A DNA stretch of 64,000 bases from Tardiphaga sp. (GCA_030147505.1 JASBVG010000096.1:31869-95868); one strand, 5' to 3'; counted from the stretch's first letter, positions 50,006 to 59,139 are shown. A program made the numbers and translations. Notes: a model not told the origin generated them from the letters alone.

Positions 50006-51925
50006 TCAGCCTTGCTGCTGAAATCCGGTGCTGAAATCGTCCTGTTCCAGTGCAGCATAAGCGACGACACAATTGCGGCCGCGCCGTTTGGCCTCGTAGA
50101 GTGCGAGGTCGGCCTCACCCAGCAGCGTGGCTTCGTTTGTCGTCCGCGCATGGCGGCTCGCGACGCCGATGCTGATGGAGAGATAGCCGCGCGCCGCGCC
50201 GCTGTTGGCGATCTCCAGCGCACGTACCCGCAGCCTGACGGCTTCGGCAACAGTCACGGCATCCGCTTCGGCGGTGCCGGGCAGGATGATGGCGAATTCC
50301 TCGCCGCCATAGCGTGCGGCGAGGGCGGATGTGTTGATGGTGGCGTCAGCCAGCACCGCAGCGACGCGCTTGAGACAGCCGTCGCCAGCCTGGTGGCCCA
50401 TGCTATCGTTGTAACCCTTGAAGTGGTCGATATCGATCAGCAGCACTGCAAGCCGGTCGTCCTGCGCGAAGGCGCGGCTGAGGAAGCTGTCGAGGGTACG
50501 GCGATTGGCGAGTCCGGTGAGACCGTCGGTGGTTGCAAGTTCGGCGAGCCGCGTGTTCAGTGCGGTCAGTTCGTCCTGCATGATCTTGCGTGGCGTCACG
50601 TCGCGCAGGACACCGACAATCTCGATCCGTCCGTCGGAATCCTCCGCACGTTCGGCATGCTTGAAATTGATTTCGACCCATGCCGTGGATCGGTCGTCGC
50701 GATAGGTGCGGAAAACGATGCTCTGCATGGTGGACGAACCTGTGAGCTTGGCATTGGCCGCGCGAACAGCGGGAATGTCGTCCGGGTGCACGAGTTCGAA
50801 GCAGGACCGTCCGATCAGCGCTGCGGGATCGAGACCGAGCACGAATTCGACGGAGTGCGATACGTAGAGAAAATTGCCGGCGCGGTCGAGCAGGATCACC
50901 ACATCGGCGATGTTGTCGGCGAGCAGGCGATAGCGCGACTCGCGTTCGCGCAGAGCCTTCTCCATATTGAGTCGGAAGCGGAACTGGGTCGATAACAAGG
51001 TGGCGAGCAGGATCACGCTGCACAGAAGCACGGCAGCCACGGCGATGTCAGACCGCAGATGCTTGCGCCAGTCCGCCAGCACCTGCTGCTCCGGAACGGC
51101 GACAGTGACGATGACGGGGTAGGTCGTGCTTTGGTCGTAGCCGATATATTTGGTTAAGCCATCGAATGGCGATGCGACCCGGTAATAGCCGCTCCTGGTT
51201 TCCTTCAGCTTGTTCTGAAACAGTTGCGTACCCGACAGGTCCTTCCCGATATCGAGCGACGGCCAATGCGCCAGTACGATGCCGTCATTGCGCAACAGAC
51301 TAATGCCGGCTTGTTCGCCGAGATCGAAGTTTTTAAAAGCCTCGCTGAAGTAGTCGCTGGCGATGGCCGCGACCACCACGCCTTTGAAACTGCCGTCCTG
51401 ATCGTTCAGACGCCGTGTCAGCAGGACGGTCATCTGACTCGTCAGGCGCGACTGCAGCGGATCGTTGATGCGCAGGCCGGGGTCGTCATTCTCGCGATGA
51501 AAAGTGAAATAGCTGCGGTCGTAGTTGTTGTGCAGTGGTGTTTTTGGCAGTGACGAATAGCGCCATTCGCCAGTTGCATCGAGGACGCCGAACTCGCGGA
51601 TTTGCGGCAGCGATTTGATGGTGTTGGCGAGGAACTGGTTGAACCGCTCAGGACGTGGGTTCTGATATTTCAGCAAATCGACCATGCCGGTCATGGCGAC
51701 GTCTGCGGCCTGAAAAGTATGCGATACCTGTTCCTGGAGTGAATGTGCGAGATTTCGGATGTCGACCTCGCTTTGCAGCAGCGCGTTGCGCCGCGCGTCG
51801 ATCGTCTTCCACAATATGAGGCCGAGCACGCAAGCGCTCATCGCCAGTACGAACACCGCGACGATCACGCCGGGGGCCGAGAGCCTGCTCAGAGAACGTG
51901 CTGTCGATGTCGTCGCTACGGCCAT
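50006..51925 (-). CDS. Diguanylate cyclase with dCache and PAS domains
   Basis: 639 residues. Helix 1 (GVIVAVFVLAMSACVLGLIL), periplasmic dCache-like sensor (residues about 50-285), helix 2 (DIAVAAVLLCSVILLATLL), PAS domain (ESRYRLLADNIADVVILLDR ...) and a C-terminal GGDEF domain with catalytic YGGEEF. It makes cyclic di-GMP. At the I-site position the usual RxxD is replaced (TSALAARYGGEEF), so product inhibition is probably absent. The HEADxxxFKGYND substrate region (DIDHFKGYNDSMGH) is intact. Confidence 0.92.
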   Translation of the reverse strand: MAVATTSTARSLSRLSAPGVIVAVFVLAMSACVLGLILWKTIDARRNALLQSEVDIRNLAHSLQEQVSHTFQAADVAMTGMVDLLKYQNPRPERFNQFLANTIKSLPQIREFGVLDATGEWRYSSLPKTPLHNNYDRSYFTFHRENDDPGLRINDPLQSRLTSQMTVLLTRRLNDQDGSFKGVVVAAIASDYFSEAFKNFDLGEQAGISLLRNDGIVLAHWPSLDIGKDLSGTQLFQNKLKETRSGYYRVASPFDGLTKYIGYDQSTTYPVIVTVAVPEQQVLADWRKHLRSDIAVAAVLLCSVILLATLLSTQFRFRLNMEKALRERESRYRLLADNIADVVILLDRAGNFLYVSHSVEFVLGLDPAALIGRSCFELVHPDDIPAVRAANAKLTGSSTMQSIVFRTYRDDRSTAWVEINFKHAERAEDSDGRIEIVGVLRDVTPRKIMQDELTALNTRLAELATTDGLTGLANRRTLDSFLSRAFAQDDRLAVLLIDIDHFKGYNDSMGHQAGDGCLKRVAAVLADATINTSALAARYGGEEFAIILPGTAEADAVTVAEAVRLRVRALEIANSGAARGYLSISIGVASRHARTTNEATLLGEADLALYEAKRRGRNCVVAYAALEQDDFSTGFQQQG

Positions 51926-52223
51926 ACCTGCTGCATTCGCTACAAAGTCGGACCCCGCATGATCCGCGCTGCCTTCACGATAGCTAAGAATCCGGAGTCT
52001 AAGCGTGACACTCTCTCATGTGGTTACCGTCGCCGGAAGAGTTGAAACAAATACCTGCGACCGCAATGACGGCCACTTCACCATGCCGCTCAGCGGAATT
52101 CAGCTTTGGCCCTGAGCTGCCTCGTGAATTCGGTAGTGCCACAGGGCACGGGACACGGTCTTCCGCGCAGCTATCTACCGCCGCGCCCTTGACGGACGCC
52201 GGGGCTCGGGCAATCTGTCGATC
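51926..52223. other. Divergent intergenic region, GGDEF gene / VWA gene
   Basis: 298 bp holding the two promoters. No clear operator or hairpin; a short ORF with no ribosome site overlaps the VWA start and is not called. Confidence 0.4.
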
Positions 52224-53405
52224 ATGTTCCTGCAATTTTTCACCTCGCTGCGCGATGCGCAGGTTCCGGTCACGCTGCGTGAATATCTCACGCTGATGGA
52301 AGCGCTCGACGCCAATCTGGCCGATCAGTCGGTCGAGCACTTCTATTATCTCTCCCGCGCCGCGCTGGTGAAGGATGAGCGCAATCTCGACAAATTTGAC
52401 CGGGTGTTCGGCTCGACCTTCAAGGGGCTCGAGAACCTGCTCGATGCCATGGAGAAAGCGGAGATCCCGGAAGAGTGGCTGCGCAAGCTGGCGGAAAAAT
52501 ATCTTACCGACGAAGAGAAGAAGCAGATCGAGGCCATGGGCTGGGACAAGCTCATGGAGACGCTGAAGAAGCGCCTGGAAGAGCAGAAGAAGCGCCATCA
52601 GGGCGGCAACAAGTGGATTGGAACCGCAGGCACCTCGCCCTTCGGTGCGCAGGGCTACAATCCCGAAGGCATCCGCATCGGCCAGGAGAAGAGCCGCAAT
52701 CAGCGTGCCGTGAAGGTCTGGGACAAACGTGAGTTCAAGGATCTCGACGGCAATGTCGAACTCGGCATCCGCAACATCAAGGTGGCGCTGCGCCGGCTTC
52801 GTAAATTCGCCCGCACCGGTGCGCCTGACGAACTCGACCTCGACACCACCATCCGCGAGACCGCCAATCACGGCTATCTCGACGTGCACATGCGCCCAGA
52901 ACGGCGCAATGCGGTGAAGGTGCTGGTGTTCTTCGATATTGGCGGGTCCATGGATTCGCATATCGAGCAGGTCGAGGAATTGTTCTCGGCGGCCAAGAGC
53001 GAATTCAAGCACATGGAATATTTCTACTTCCACAATTGCCTCTATGAAGGCGTGTGGAAGCAGAACAAGCGCCGTTTTACCGATCGCACGCCGACCTGGG
53101 ACGTACTCCATAAATACGCGCATGACTACAAGGTCGTGTTCGTCGGCGATGCCTCGATGTCGCCCTACGAAATCATGGTGCCCGGCGGCTCGGTCGAGCA
53201 TGTCAATGAAGAGGCCGGTTCGGTCTGGCTCGAGCGTGTGACCCAGACCTATCCGAATACGGTATGGCTCAATCCGGTGGCGCAGCGGCACTGGGACTAT
53301 TCGGAATCGACGACGATCATCCGCCGCCTGTTCTCCGAGCGCATGTATCCGCTGACCATCGAAGGCCTCGAAGGCGCGATGAAGGAACTGGTGAGGAAGG
53401 CATGA
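52224..53405 (+). CDS. VWA-domain protein (CoxE-like)
   Basis: 393 residues. The N-terminal helical part (residues about 1-200, LREYLTLMEALDANLADQSV) is typical of CoxE-like MoxR partners. The C-terminal VWA domain begins KVLVFFDIGGSMDSHIEQVE. The MIDAS motif is DIGGS, with Gly in place of the first Ser of DxSxS, so metal binding may be altered or absent. The start is ATG at 52224 (CTGTCGATC upstream, weak). The rhodanese gene overlaps its stop by 4 bp. The likely partner ATPase is the MoxR protein at 48715. Confidence 0.86.
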   Translation: MFLQFFTSLRDAQVPVTLREYLTLMEALDANLADQSVEHFYYLSRAALVKDERNLDKFDRVFGSTFKGLENLLDAMEKAEIPEEWLRKLAEKYLTDEEKKQIEAMGWDKLMETLKKRLEEQKKRHQGGNKWIGTAGTSPFGAQGYNPEGIRIGQEKSRNQRAVKVWDKREFKDLDGNVELGIRNIKVALRRLRKFARTGAPDELDLDTTIRETANHGYLDVHMRPERRNAVKVLVFFDIGGSMDSHIEQVEELFSAAKSEFKHMEYFYFHNCLYEGVWKQNKRRFTDRTPTWDVLHKYAHDYKVVFVGDASMSPYEIMVPGGSVEHVNEEAGSVWLERVTQTYPNTVWLNPVAQRHWDYSESTTIIRRLFSERMYPLTIEGLEGAMKELVRKA

Positions 53406-53821
53406 CCCAGAAGATTACCCGTGGCTACAAGGCGCTGCTCGATGAGGCAAACGCGCAGGTCGAGACGATGAGCGTCGAGGATGTGATCAAGGCGGCGCAG
53501 AGCCCCGATGTGGTCATCGTCGATATCCGCGACCCCCGCGAGATCGAGCGCGAGGGCAAGATTCCGGGCTCGTTCTCCTGCACGCGCGGCATGCTGGAAT
53601 TCTGGATCGATCCGGAAAGCCCCTATGGCAAGCCGATCTTCCAGGAAGACAAGAAGTTCATTTTCCATTGCGCGTCCGGCTGGCGCTCCGCGCTGGCGGC
53701 CAAGACGGCGGCCGATATGGGCCTGAAGCCGGTGGCGCATCTCGGCGGCGGCTTCACCGCCTGGCGCAATGCCGGCGGTGCGGTGGAGAAGGTCGAGCCG
53801 AAGGCGGCGAAGGGCGCCTGA
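53402..53821 (+). CDS. Rhodanese-domain protein
   Basis: 139 residues from the ATG overlapping the VWA stop (ATGA). The rhodanese start VIVDIRDPREIEREGKIPGS, with active-site loop FHCASGWRSALAA (Cys nucleophile), and the closing HLGGGFTAWRNAGG are all intact. It transfers sulfur or acts as a persulfide carrier. Coupled translation with the VWA protein suggests a joint role, perhaps in sulfur or metal delivery to the MoxR/VWA target. Confidence 0.92.
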   Translation: MTQKITRGYKALLDEANAQVETMSVEDVIKAAQSPDVVIVDIRDPREIEREGKIPGSFSCTRGMLEFWIDPESPYGKPIFQEDKKFIFHCASGWRSALAAKTAADMGLKPVAHLGGGFTAWRNAGGAVEKVEPKAAKGA

Positions 53822-53846
53822 TCATCACGAGCACCTGACCGTCTTT

Positions 53847-53922
53847 CGTCATGCCCGGCCTTGTGCCGGGCATCCACGTCTTTACTCTAGCGAAGATGGC
53901 CGGAACAAGCCCGGACATGACG
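53847..53922. repeat. Palindromic repeat (CGTCATGCCCGGCC type), copy 4
   Basis: CGTCATGCCCGGCCTTGTGC and GGAACAAGCCCGGACATGACG are inverted; related to the repeats at 16023, 19522 and 21359. It lies between the two rhodanese-type genes. Confidence 0.65.
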
Positions 53923-53944
53923 GCGTTCAAAAAGGCTTTGCAGC

Positions 53945-54799
53945 ATGACCATCATCGATCCGCTCGTCTCCACCGAATGGCTCGCCGCGCATCTCGGCGA
54001 TCCCAAGGTCAAGGTCGTCGATGCATCCTTCAAGATGCCTGGCGTGCTGCCGCTCCCGATCGATGACTATCTTGCCGCGCATATTCCCGGCGCCGTGTTC
54101 TTCGATGTCGATGCGGTGTCCGATCACTCCATCGACCTGCCGCATATGTATCCGAGCGAAGACCAGTTCACGCGGGATATCGGCGCGCTCGGAATCTCGT
54201 CGGATGATACGGTCGTTCTCTACGATGCCGGCGGCTGGGTCGCCGCTCCGCGCGCGTGGTGGATGTTCCTCTCCTTCGGCCATTCGAATGTCCGTATCCT
54301 CGATGGCGGGCTGAAGAAGTGGCGGGCTGAAGGCCGTACGGTGGACGCGGGCAGGGTGACACCGCCGCCGGGCAAATTCACTGCGAAGTTCGATCCGTCC
54401 TATGTGCGCAGCAAGGCGCAACTTGTCGCCAATCTCGACAGCCGCGCCGAGCAGACCATCGATGCGCGCGCCGCCAATCGCTTCGAGGGCAGCGTCGCCG
54501 AGCCGCGGCCGGGCCTGCGGTCGGGTCACATCCCCGGCAGCCGCAATCTGCCCTACAACGAATTGTTCGATGCGGCGACCGGCACCATGAAGTCGCTCGA
54601 CGATTTGCGAAACGCCTTCGACAAAGCCGGTCTCGATCTCGCGAAGCCCGTTGTCACCACTTGCGGTTCCGGCGTCTCTGCCGCGGTGCTTACGCTGGCG
54701 CTGTATCGACTCGGCGTGCGCGGCTCGGCGCTCTATGACGGCTCATGGTCGGAATGGGGCCTGCAGAATGGGCCCCCGGTCGCAACCGGGCCAGCATGA
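53945..54799 (+). CDS. sseA: 3-mercaptopyruvate sulfurtransferase
   Basis: 284 residues, two rhodanese domains. The first starts LVSTEWLAAHLGDPKVKVVDAS; the second carries the catalytic loop TTCGSGVSAAVL (Cys followed by GSGVSA, the mercaptopyruvate-specific form). It transfers sulfur from 3-mercaptopyruvate to thiol or cyanide acceptors. It stands 123 bp after the single-domain rhodanese gene with a repeat in between, so separate transcription is likely. Confidence 0.93.
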   Translation: MTIIDPLVSTEWLAAHLGDPKVKVVDASFKMPGVLPLPIDDYLAAHIPGAVFFDVDAVSDHSIDLPHMYPSEDQFTRDIGALGISSDDTVVLYDAGGWVAAPRAWWMFLSFGHSNVRILDGGLKKWRAEGRTVDAGRVTPPPGKFTAKFDPSYVRSKAQLVANLDSRAEQTIDARAANRFEGSVAEPRPGLRSGHIPGSRNLPYNELFDAATGTMKSLDDLRNAFDKAGLDLAKPVVTTCGSGVSAAVLTLALYRLGVRGSALYDGSWSEWGLQNGPPVATGPA

Positions 54800-54810
54800 C
54801 CCGCACCGGA

Positions 54811-55590
54811 TCAGCGGATCTGCGATAATCCGAACGGATCTGTCTGCTGCGGTGCGACCGGCGCCGCTGCAGGCATGGCGCGCGCAGCCAAACGCCGTTT
54901 TCTGACGGTTGGCTTCTTCACCGCTTTCTTCACAGGCTTCGCCTTGGGCGGCTCCGCGGTCGGGCGCGAATTGGGAAGCGGCACCGGTTCGGTGTCGATC
55001 ATTGGCCCGCCCAGCACAGCTACCTTGCTCGACGATAGCTTGGCGTCCTCTGCGGTGAGTGTTGCAGTCGGCAGCTCCATGATCGTTGCCGTCGGCAACG
55101 AGATGCTTGCCGTTGTCTCGGGAGTCGGGGCGGCCTGTGGCGCGGCAGGGGCGGGCTCGGACGTCTCGGTTGAAGCGACGACAGCAATGACCGTGGCTGG
55201 CTCGCCCGGCTTCACGGGAGCTGTTTCAACCACGGGCGTCTCGAGCGTGACCGTAGAGGCCGGCGCCGCTGCTGCGATCGTTTCCGGGGCAGGTTTGGTC
55301 GTCTCGGCTTCGGTCAGCCCGACTGGCGGTACCGGCGCGCTGGCTTCTACGGCTGTTGCGGAGACCGGCTCTACGACCTCGGTCACACGCGGCTCGACTC
55401 GCAGCATGGCCAGCGAAGGCGCTGATTCCGGTTGTTGGCTGAAGACGGGGGCAGGTGGCGAACGGCGGTTCGGCAGGCTGGCAAATTCCTCGTGGGCACT
55501 GCGCAGCAGCGCAGCGGCGCCCATGCCGAAGATGACCAGGGAGACCGCGAGAATGACGGCGGCGCACAGGAAACGAATGCCGGGAAGCAT
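54811..55590 (-). CDS. Membrane-anchored Ala/Pro-rich hypothetical protein
   Basis: 259 residues from the ATG at 55590. One transmembrane segment near the N-terminus (FLCAAVILAVSLVIFGMGAAAL), then a long Ala/Pro/Thr/Glu-rich low-complexity stretch (residues about 45-215) and a basic tail with PKAKPVKKAVKKPTVRKRR. It looks like a cell-envelope spacer or scaffold protein; no enzymatic domain. The family is not recognised. It converges with sseA. Confidence 0.65.
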   Translation of the reverse strand: MLPGIRFLCAAVILAVSLVIFGMGAAALLRSAHEEFASLPNRRSPPAPVFSQQPESAPSLAMLRVEPRVTEVVEPVSATAVEASAPVPPVGLTEAETTKPAPETIAAAAPASTVTLETPVVETAPVKPGEPATVIAVVASTETSEPAPAAPQAAPTPETTASISLPTATIMELPTATLTAEDAKLSSSKVAVLGGPMIDTEPVPLPNSRPTAEPPKAKPVKKAVKKPTVRKRRLAARAMPAAAPVAPQQTDPFGLSQIR

Positions 55591-55927
55591 GACTTGTTGT
55601 TCCGCCTTCGAACGATACAAAGGCTTTCGAACCAGGGGAACGCGGTGAAACACGCAAGGAGCGGCCGTTTCGCCAGAGCGAATCAGGCTGCCTTGAGAAT
55701 ACCGCAGCGTCTCGCGAACCGTTTGTTAAAAGATGCGCGGCACAAACGGAGGATGCTTACCGTGGTCTTAAGAGCCGTCGTCTGCGGCATGTTGGCCACG
55801 CCTGCGGGCAATCGTGCGAATGTGACGGAAATGCGGGGCTTTTTCCCGGATTTGTCTTGAATGCGCCGTGATCCTGCGCGATCTGACTTTTCAATCCGAT
55901 TTACTGCTCGAAGCTTTGACAAGGGCA
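55591..55927. other. Divergent intergenic region, hypothetical / L,D-transpeptidase
   Basis: 337 bp. It should hold the promoters of both genes. AT-richer patch with TTGTTAAAAGAT near 55725. No long inverted repeat or ORF with a ribosome site was found. Confidence 0.4.
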
Positions 55928-57220
55928 ATGATGATCAAGCGTTTTCTGACGACGTTCGCGACCCTAGCTCTCAGCAGCGCCGCCGGGCTTTCGCTCGCCG
56001 CTGCGCAGGGTTATCCGCCGGCTTCGAACAGCGGATATTCCATCCCGGCCGAGCCTGGCTATCAGCCGGGTGGCTATCCGGCCAATGCACGCGGCAACGC
56101 CATGGATGCGATGCCTGATTTTGATGCGCTGGATGAGGATGACGCTCCGTCGCGCAACGGTCGTCCGCAGGGGGGCCTGTCGAGCCCGGGTTATGCCAAT
56201 CAGAGCCCGGTGATGTCTCCGGATGATCCGCGTTACGGTCGCCCGGCACAAGCGCCGCGCACGGCCTATAATCCCGATCTGCCGCCCCCGTCGCCACTGA
56301 CCCCGCCTGCGGGTGCTCCTCAGTATTCTGACCGTACTCTGCCTCAGGGGCCGGTGATGTCGCCGGACGATCCGCGTTACGGTCGTCCGATGCAGCAACC
56401 GCAGACCTATTCCTATCGCGGTCCGACCGAGACCTATCGTGGTCCCGCCGAGGCCGGCCCGCGTCCGCCGGAAGGCGTCGGCGCTCAGGCTTATGGCGCG
56501 CCGCAGGCCGCCCCGGTCACCGGTTCGGTGCCGCCCGCCGATCAGAATCTGGGCGCCAATGGTCGCTCGGTCATGGTCGCCTCGCTGCCGCCGGAAGAGC
56601 AGCCCGACGCAGGTCCCGTCCAGTTGCCGCCGAATCTGCGTCGGCAGGAAGTGAGCTTCGTTACCAAGGAGCCGGCCGGCACGATTATCGTCGATACGCC
56701 GAATTATCACCTGTACTACGTGCTCGGGAACAATCGTGCGATGCGCTACGGCGTGCGAGTCGGCCGCGACGGTTTTACCTGGAACGGCGTGCAGAAGATC
56801 ACCCGCAAGGCCGAGTGGCCCGATTGGCATCCGCCGGCGGAGATGATTGAGCGTCAGCCTTATCTGCCGCGCTTCATGGCTGGTGGCGAAGGCAATCCGA
56901 TGGGCGCCCGTGCGATGTATCTCGGTTCGACCGTTTACCGCATCCACGGCACCAACCAGCCGTCGACCATTGGCAAGTCGGTGTCGTCGGGCTGTATCGG
57001 CATGTTGAATGACGACGTCTCGGATCTGTTCGAGCGCGCCAAGGTCGGCACCCGCGTGGTGGTATGGCCGGGCAAGGCTCCTGCGACCACTGCTTCGGCC
57101 GCTCCGGTCCCGGGTCCGAGCGCCAATGCGGCTGCGATGCCGAGCGCCAATGTCGCACCGCTGCCGGGTTCGCAACCGTCCTCCGTGCAGCCGCTGCCGG
57201 CTCCGGTAACGGTTCGCTGA
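55928..57220 (+). CDS. L,D-transpeptidase (YkuD family)
   Basis: 430 residues from the ATG at 55928; signal peptide 1-26 (LSLAAAQG). A Pro/Gly-rich region (residues about 27-235) holds two copies of PVMSPDDPRYGRP. The YkuD domain (about 245-390) ends with HGTNQP and SSGCIGMLNDDV, where His and Cys are catalytic. It forms 3-3 cross-links or attaches proteins to peptidoglycan in the periplasm. A Pro/Ala/Ser-rich tail (PSANAAAMPSANVAPLPG) follows. A perfect terminator lies 21 bp downstream. Confidence 0.92.
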   Translation: MMIKRFLTTFATLALSSAAGLSLAAAQGYPPASNSGYSIPAEPGYQPGGYPANARGNAMDAMPDFDALDEDDAPSRNGRPQGGLSSPGYANQSPVMSPDDPRYGRPAQAPRTAYNPDLPPPSPLTPPAGAPQYSDRTLPQGPVMSPDDPRYGRPMQQPQTYSYRGPTETYRGPAEAGPRPPEGVGAQAYGAPQAAPVTGSVPPADQNLGANGRSVMVASLPPEEQPDAGPVQLPPNLRRQEVSFVTKEPAGTIIVDTPNYHLYYVLGNNRAMRYGVRVGRDGFTWNGVQKITRKAEWPDWHPPAEMIERQPYLPRFMAGGEGNPMGARAMYLGSTVYRIHGTNQPSTIGKSVSSGCIGMLNDDVSDLFERAKVGTRVVVWPGKAPATTASAAPVPGPSANAAAMPSANVAPLPGSQPSSVQPLPAPVTVR

Positions 57221-57241
57221 TTTAGAGGCGCTGATTTCAAA

Positions 57242-57284
57242 CAGAACGGGCGCGGTGTGAAAGCACCGCGCCCGTTCTGCTTTG
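57242..57284 (+). terminator. Strong terminator after the L,D-transpeptidase gene
   Basis: CAGAACGGGCGCGGTG (57242-57257), loop TGAAAG, CACCGCGCCCGTTCTG (57264-57279): a perfect 16-bp stem followed by CTTTG. It may act in both directions, also for the convergent dehydrogenase gene at 57296. Confidence 0.88.
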
Positions 57285-57295
57285 ATGGATCTCTG

Positions 57296-58255
57296 TCAGT
57301 TCAACGGACGCACCGGCTCGCCCTTCAGGAACGCGCCGATGCCCTCGATCATCTCGGCATAGATGCGTGTGTAGTTTTCCGCCGTGACATAACCGAGATG
57401 CGGCGTGATCACGACATTGTCGAGCTTGCGCAGCGGACTGTCGATGGGCAGCGGTTCGTGCGAATAGGTGTCGATGCCGGCGCCGGCGATCTTCCTGGCT
57501 TGCAGGGTTTCGAGCAACGCCTCTTCGTCCACGATAGGTCCGCGCGCCGTGTTGATCAGATAGGCGGTCGGCTTCATGCGTGCGAGATCCTCCCGCGACA
57601 CCAGTCCGCGCGAGCGGCCGCTCAGAACCACGTGAATGGTGATAACGTCGGACTGTGCAAACAATTCCTGCTTCGTGGCATAGGTCACGCCGGCCTCGGC
57701 GCAGGCTTCCGGTGTCAGATTGGTACTCCATGCGAGCACCTTCATGCCGAGCCCCTGCGCGATCCTGGCGACCTTGCTGCCGAGCTTGCCGAGCCCGATG
57801 ATGCCGAGCGTCTTGCCTTCTACGTCCTCGCCGAGCGTGACCTGCCAGGGTTCGCCGGCCTTCATCCGCGCATGCTCGAAGCCGATCTTGCGCGTCAGTT
57901 CCAGCATCAGGCCGATGGTGAGGCCAGCCGTCGGATTGCCGACCATGGCGGTACCGCAGACCGTGACGCCATGCGCCTTGGCCGCTGCCAGATCGATGGC
58001 TGCGTTGCGCATGCCCGACGTGATGAGCAGCTTCAGCTTTGGCAGCGCGTCGAACAACGTGCGAGGGAATGGTGTGCGCTCGCGCATGGCGCAGACGATC
58101 TCGAAGTCCTTCAGCGCGGCTGCAGCCTCATCGCTCGAGGCAAACGGTTTGTCGAACACCGTGACATCGATGCGGTCTCCCAGTGCTGTCCAATCCGCCA
58201 GCTTGAGCGCTACATTTTGGTAGTCGTCGAGAATTGCACAGCGTAACCGCGTCAT
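57296..58255 (-). CDS. D-2-hydroxyacid dehydrogenase family protein
   Basis: 319 residues from the ATG at 58255. It has the NAD motif TLGIIGLGKLGSKVARIAQG (residues about 143-162), the catalytic Arg in INTARGPIVDEEAL and the His in NVVITPHLGYVT. The substrate half of the fold (LRCAILDDYQNVALKLADW) is typical of the phosphoglycerate/formate dehydrogenase superfamily. It oxidises or reduces a 2-hydroxy/2-keto acid; SerA proper is unlikely because there is no ACT domain. Monocistronic. Confidence 0.88.
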   Translation of the reverse strand: MTRLRCAILDDYQNVALKLADWTALGDRIDVTVFDKPFASSDEAAAALKDFEIVCAMRERTPFPRTLFDALPKLKLLITSGMRNAAIDLAAAKAHGVTVCGTAMVGNPTAGLTIGLMLELTRKIGFEHARMKAGEPWQVTLGEDVEGKTLGIIGLGKLGSKVARIAQGLGMKVLAWSTNLTPEACAEAGVTYATKQELFAQSDVITIHVVLSGRSRGLVSREDLARMKPTAYLINTARGPIVDEEALLETLQARKIAGAGIDTYSHEPLPIDSPLRKLDNVVITPHLGYVTAENYTRIYAEMIEGIGAFLKGEPVRPLN

Positions 58256-58360
58256 GGGGTGTCCGTTCGATGGGGCAAGACGGCAATGTGCCGTCAACAG
58301 GCATCCAACGTGGCGCGCCTCGCGGTAGCGTGCAAGGGAGCTTGCGTTTCAAATCCACCA

Positions 58361-58624
58361 CTAGGGCGGTTGGCGAACCTTTCCGGGCGTTGTGCGGACC
58401 CGATCATCTTCGTCCCTGTTCCGCCGTTCGACCCATGCGGTCATGCGCCGTCCAATCGGCGTCCACCGCAGAAAAGCAGCAGCTGCAGCAAGTCCGGCAA
58501 CGAACAGTATTGCTGCCAGATACCCGGCGGGAGATGTGCGCTCCGTGATATGCTTGTCAAAGAAGGCGGTAGCGACTGTCAGGACAAACGCCGTTCCGAC
58601 CGCAAAATACAGGATCCTGTTCAT
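58361..58624 (-). CDS. Small hypothetical membrane protein
   Basis: 87 residues. Two hydrophobic segments (ILYFAVGTAFVLTVATAFF and GYLAAILFVAGLAAAAAFL) followed by a positively charged C-terminal tail with RRMTAWVERRNRDEDDRVR. Probable two-helix inner-membrane protein. I do not recognise the family; conserved-looking composition supports a real gene. Located 105 bp upstream of the dehydrogenase gene on the same strand. Confidence 0.6.
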   Translation of the reverse strand: MNRILYFAVGTAFVLTVATAFFDKHITERTSPAGYLAAILFVAGLAAAAAFLRWTPIGRRMTAWVERRNRDEDDRVRTTPGKVRQPP

Positions 58625-58717
58625 CCGGTCCGCTCGCGCCCCACTGGAGAAATCAACCTGTGCGCGAGTGAATCTAGTTTAGATCGGGGGCGCCGTCATC
58701 AGCTACTTCGAGCGGAT

Positions 58718-58909
58718 TCAGTCCTGGGAAAGATCCTTCGCACGGCAGGCCGGGCCGGGACCGCGCATATAGTGCTGTTCCGGATGGTAGGGATTGAAGG
58801 CCGCGACGAAGAAGGTCTGCCAGAACTGACGAATCTCGCGCAGCAATCCGGGCTGCGCCGAGGGAGTGTCGGTGCGTGCGGCTGAAGGTGCTGATGCAAT
58901 ATTCGCCAT
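58718..58909 (-). CDS. Small hypothetical protein
   Basis: 63 residues from the ATG at 58909 with GGAG 8 bp before. It starts MANIASAPSAARTDTPSAQP and has a helix REIRQFWQTFFVAAFNPYHP, then EQHYMRGPGPAC. No signal peptide. The ORF extends upstream to 58975 without a better ribosome site. Not recognised; coding status is moderately supported by composition and the ribosome site. Confidence 0.5.
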   Translation of the reverse strand: MANIASAPSAARTDTPSAQPGLLREIRQFWQTFFVAAFNPYHPEQHYMRGPGPACRAKDLSQD

Positions 58910-59139
58910 GACGGGCTCCGCCTGTCTGCCCGCGGCTCCGGCCGCGGCGGGCGTGAGGAATCGCCCTTTCAGCACAGTGGTCGCCAGTCGTTAAAAAGCG
59001 GTTCGAATTGTCATGATCCGGCAGCGTCTGGAAGCTAGCGTTACCAAATGCTTAAGGCCCCGGTTGCCCTTTGGGGGCGGCGCCGCTACATCGGTGGCAA
59101 CCCGATTTCCACGCTCAAGCTCCGGCTTCAAGGATCACG

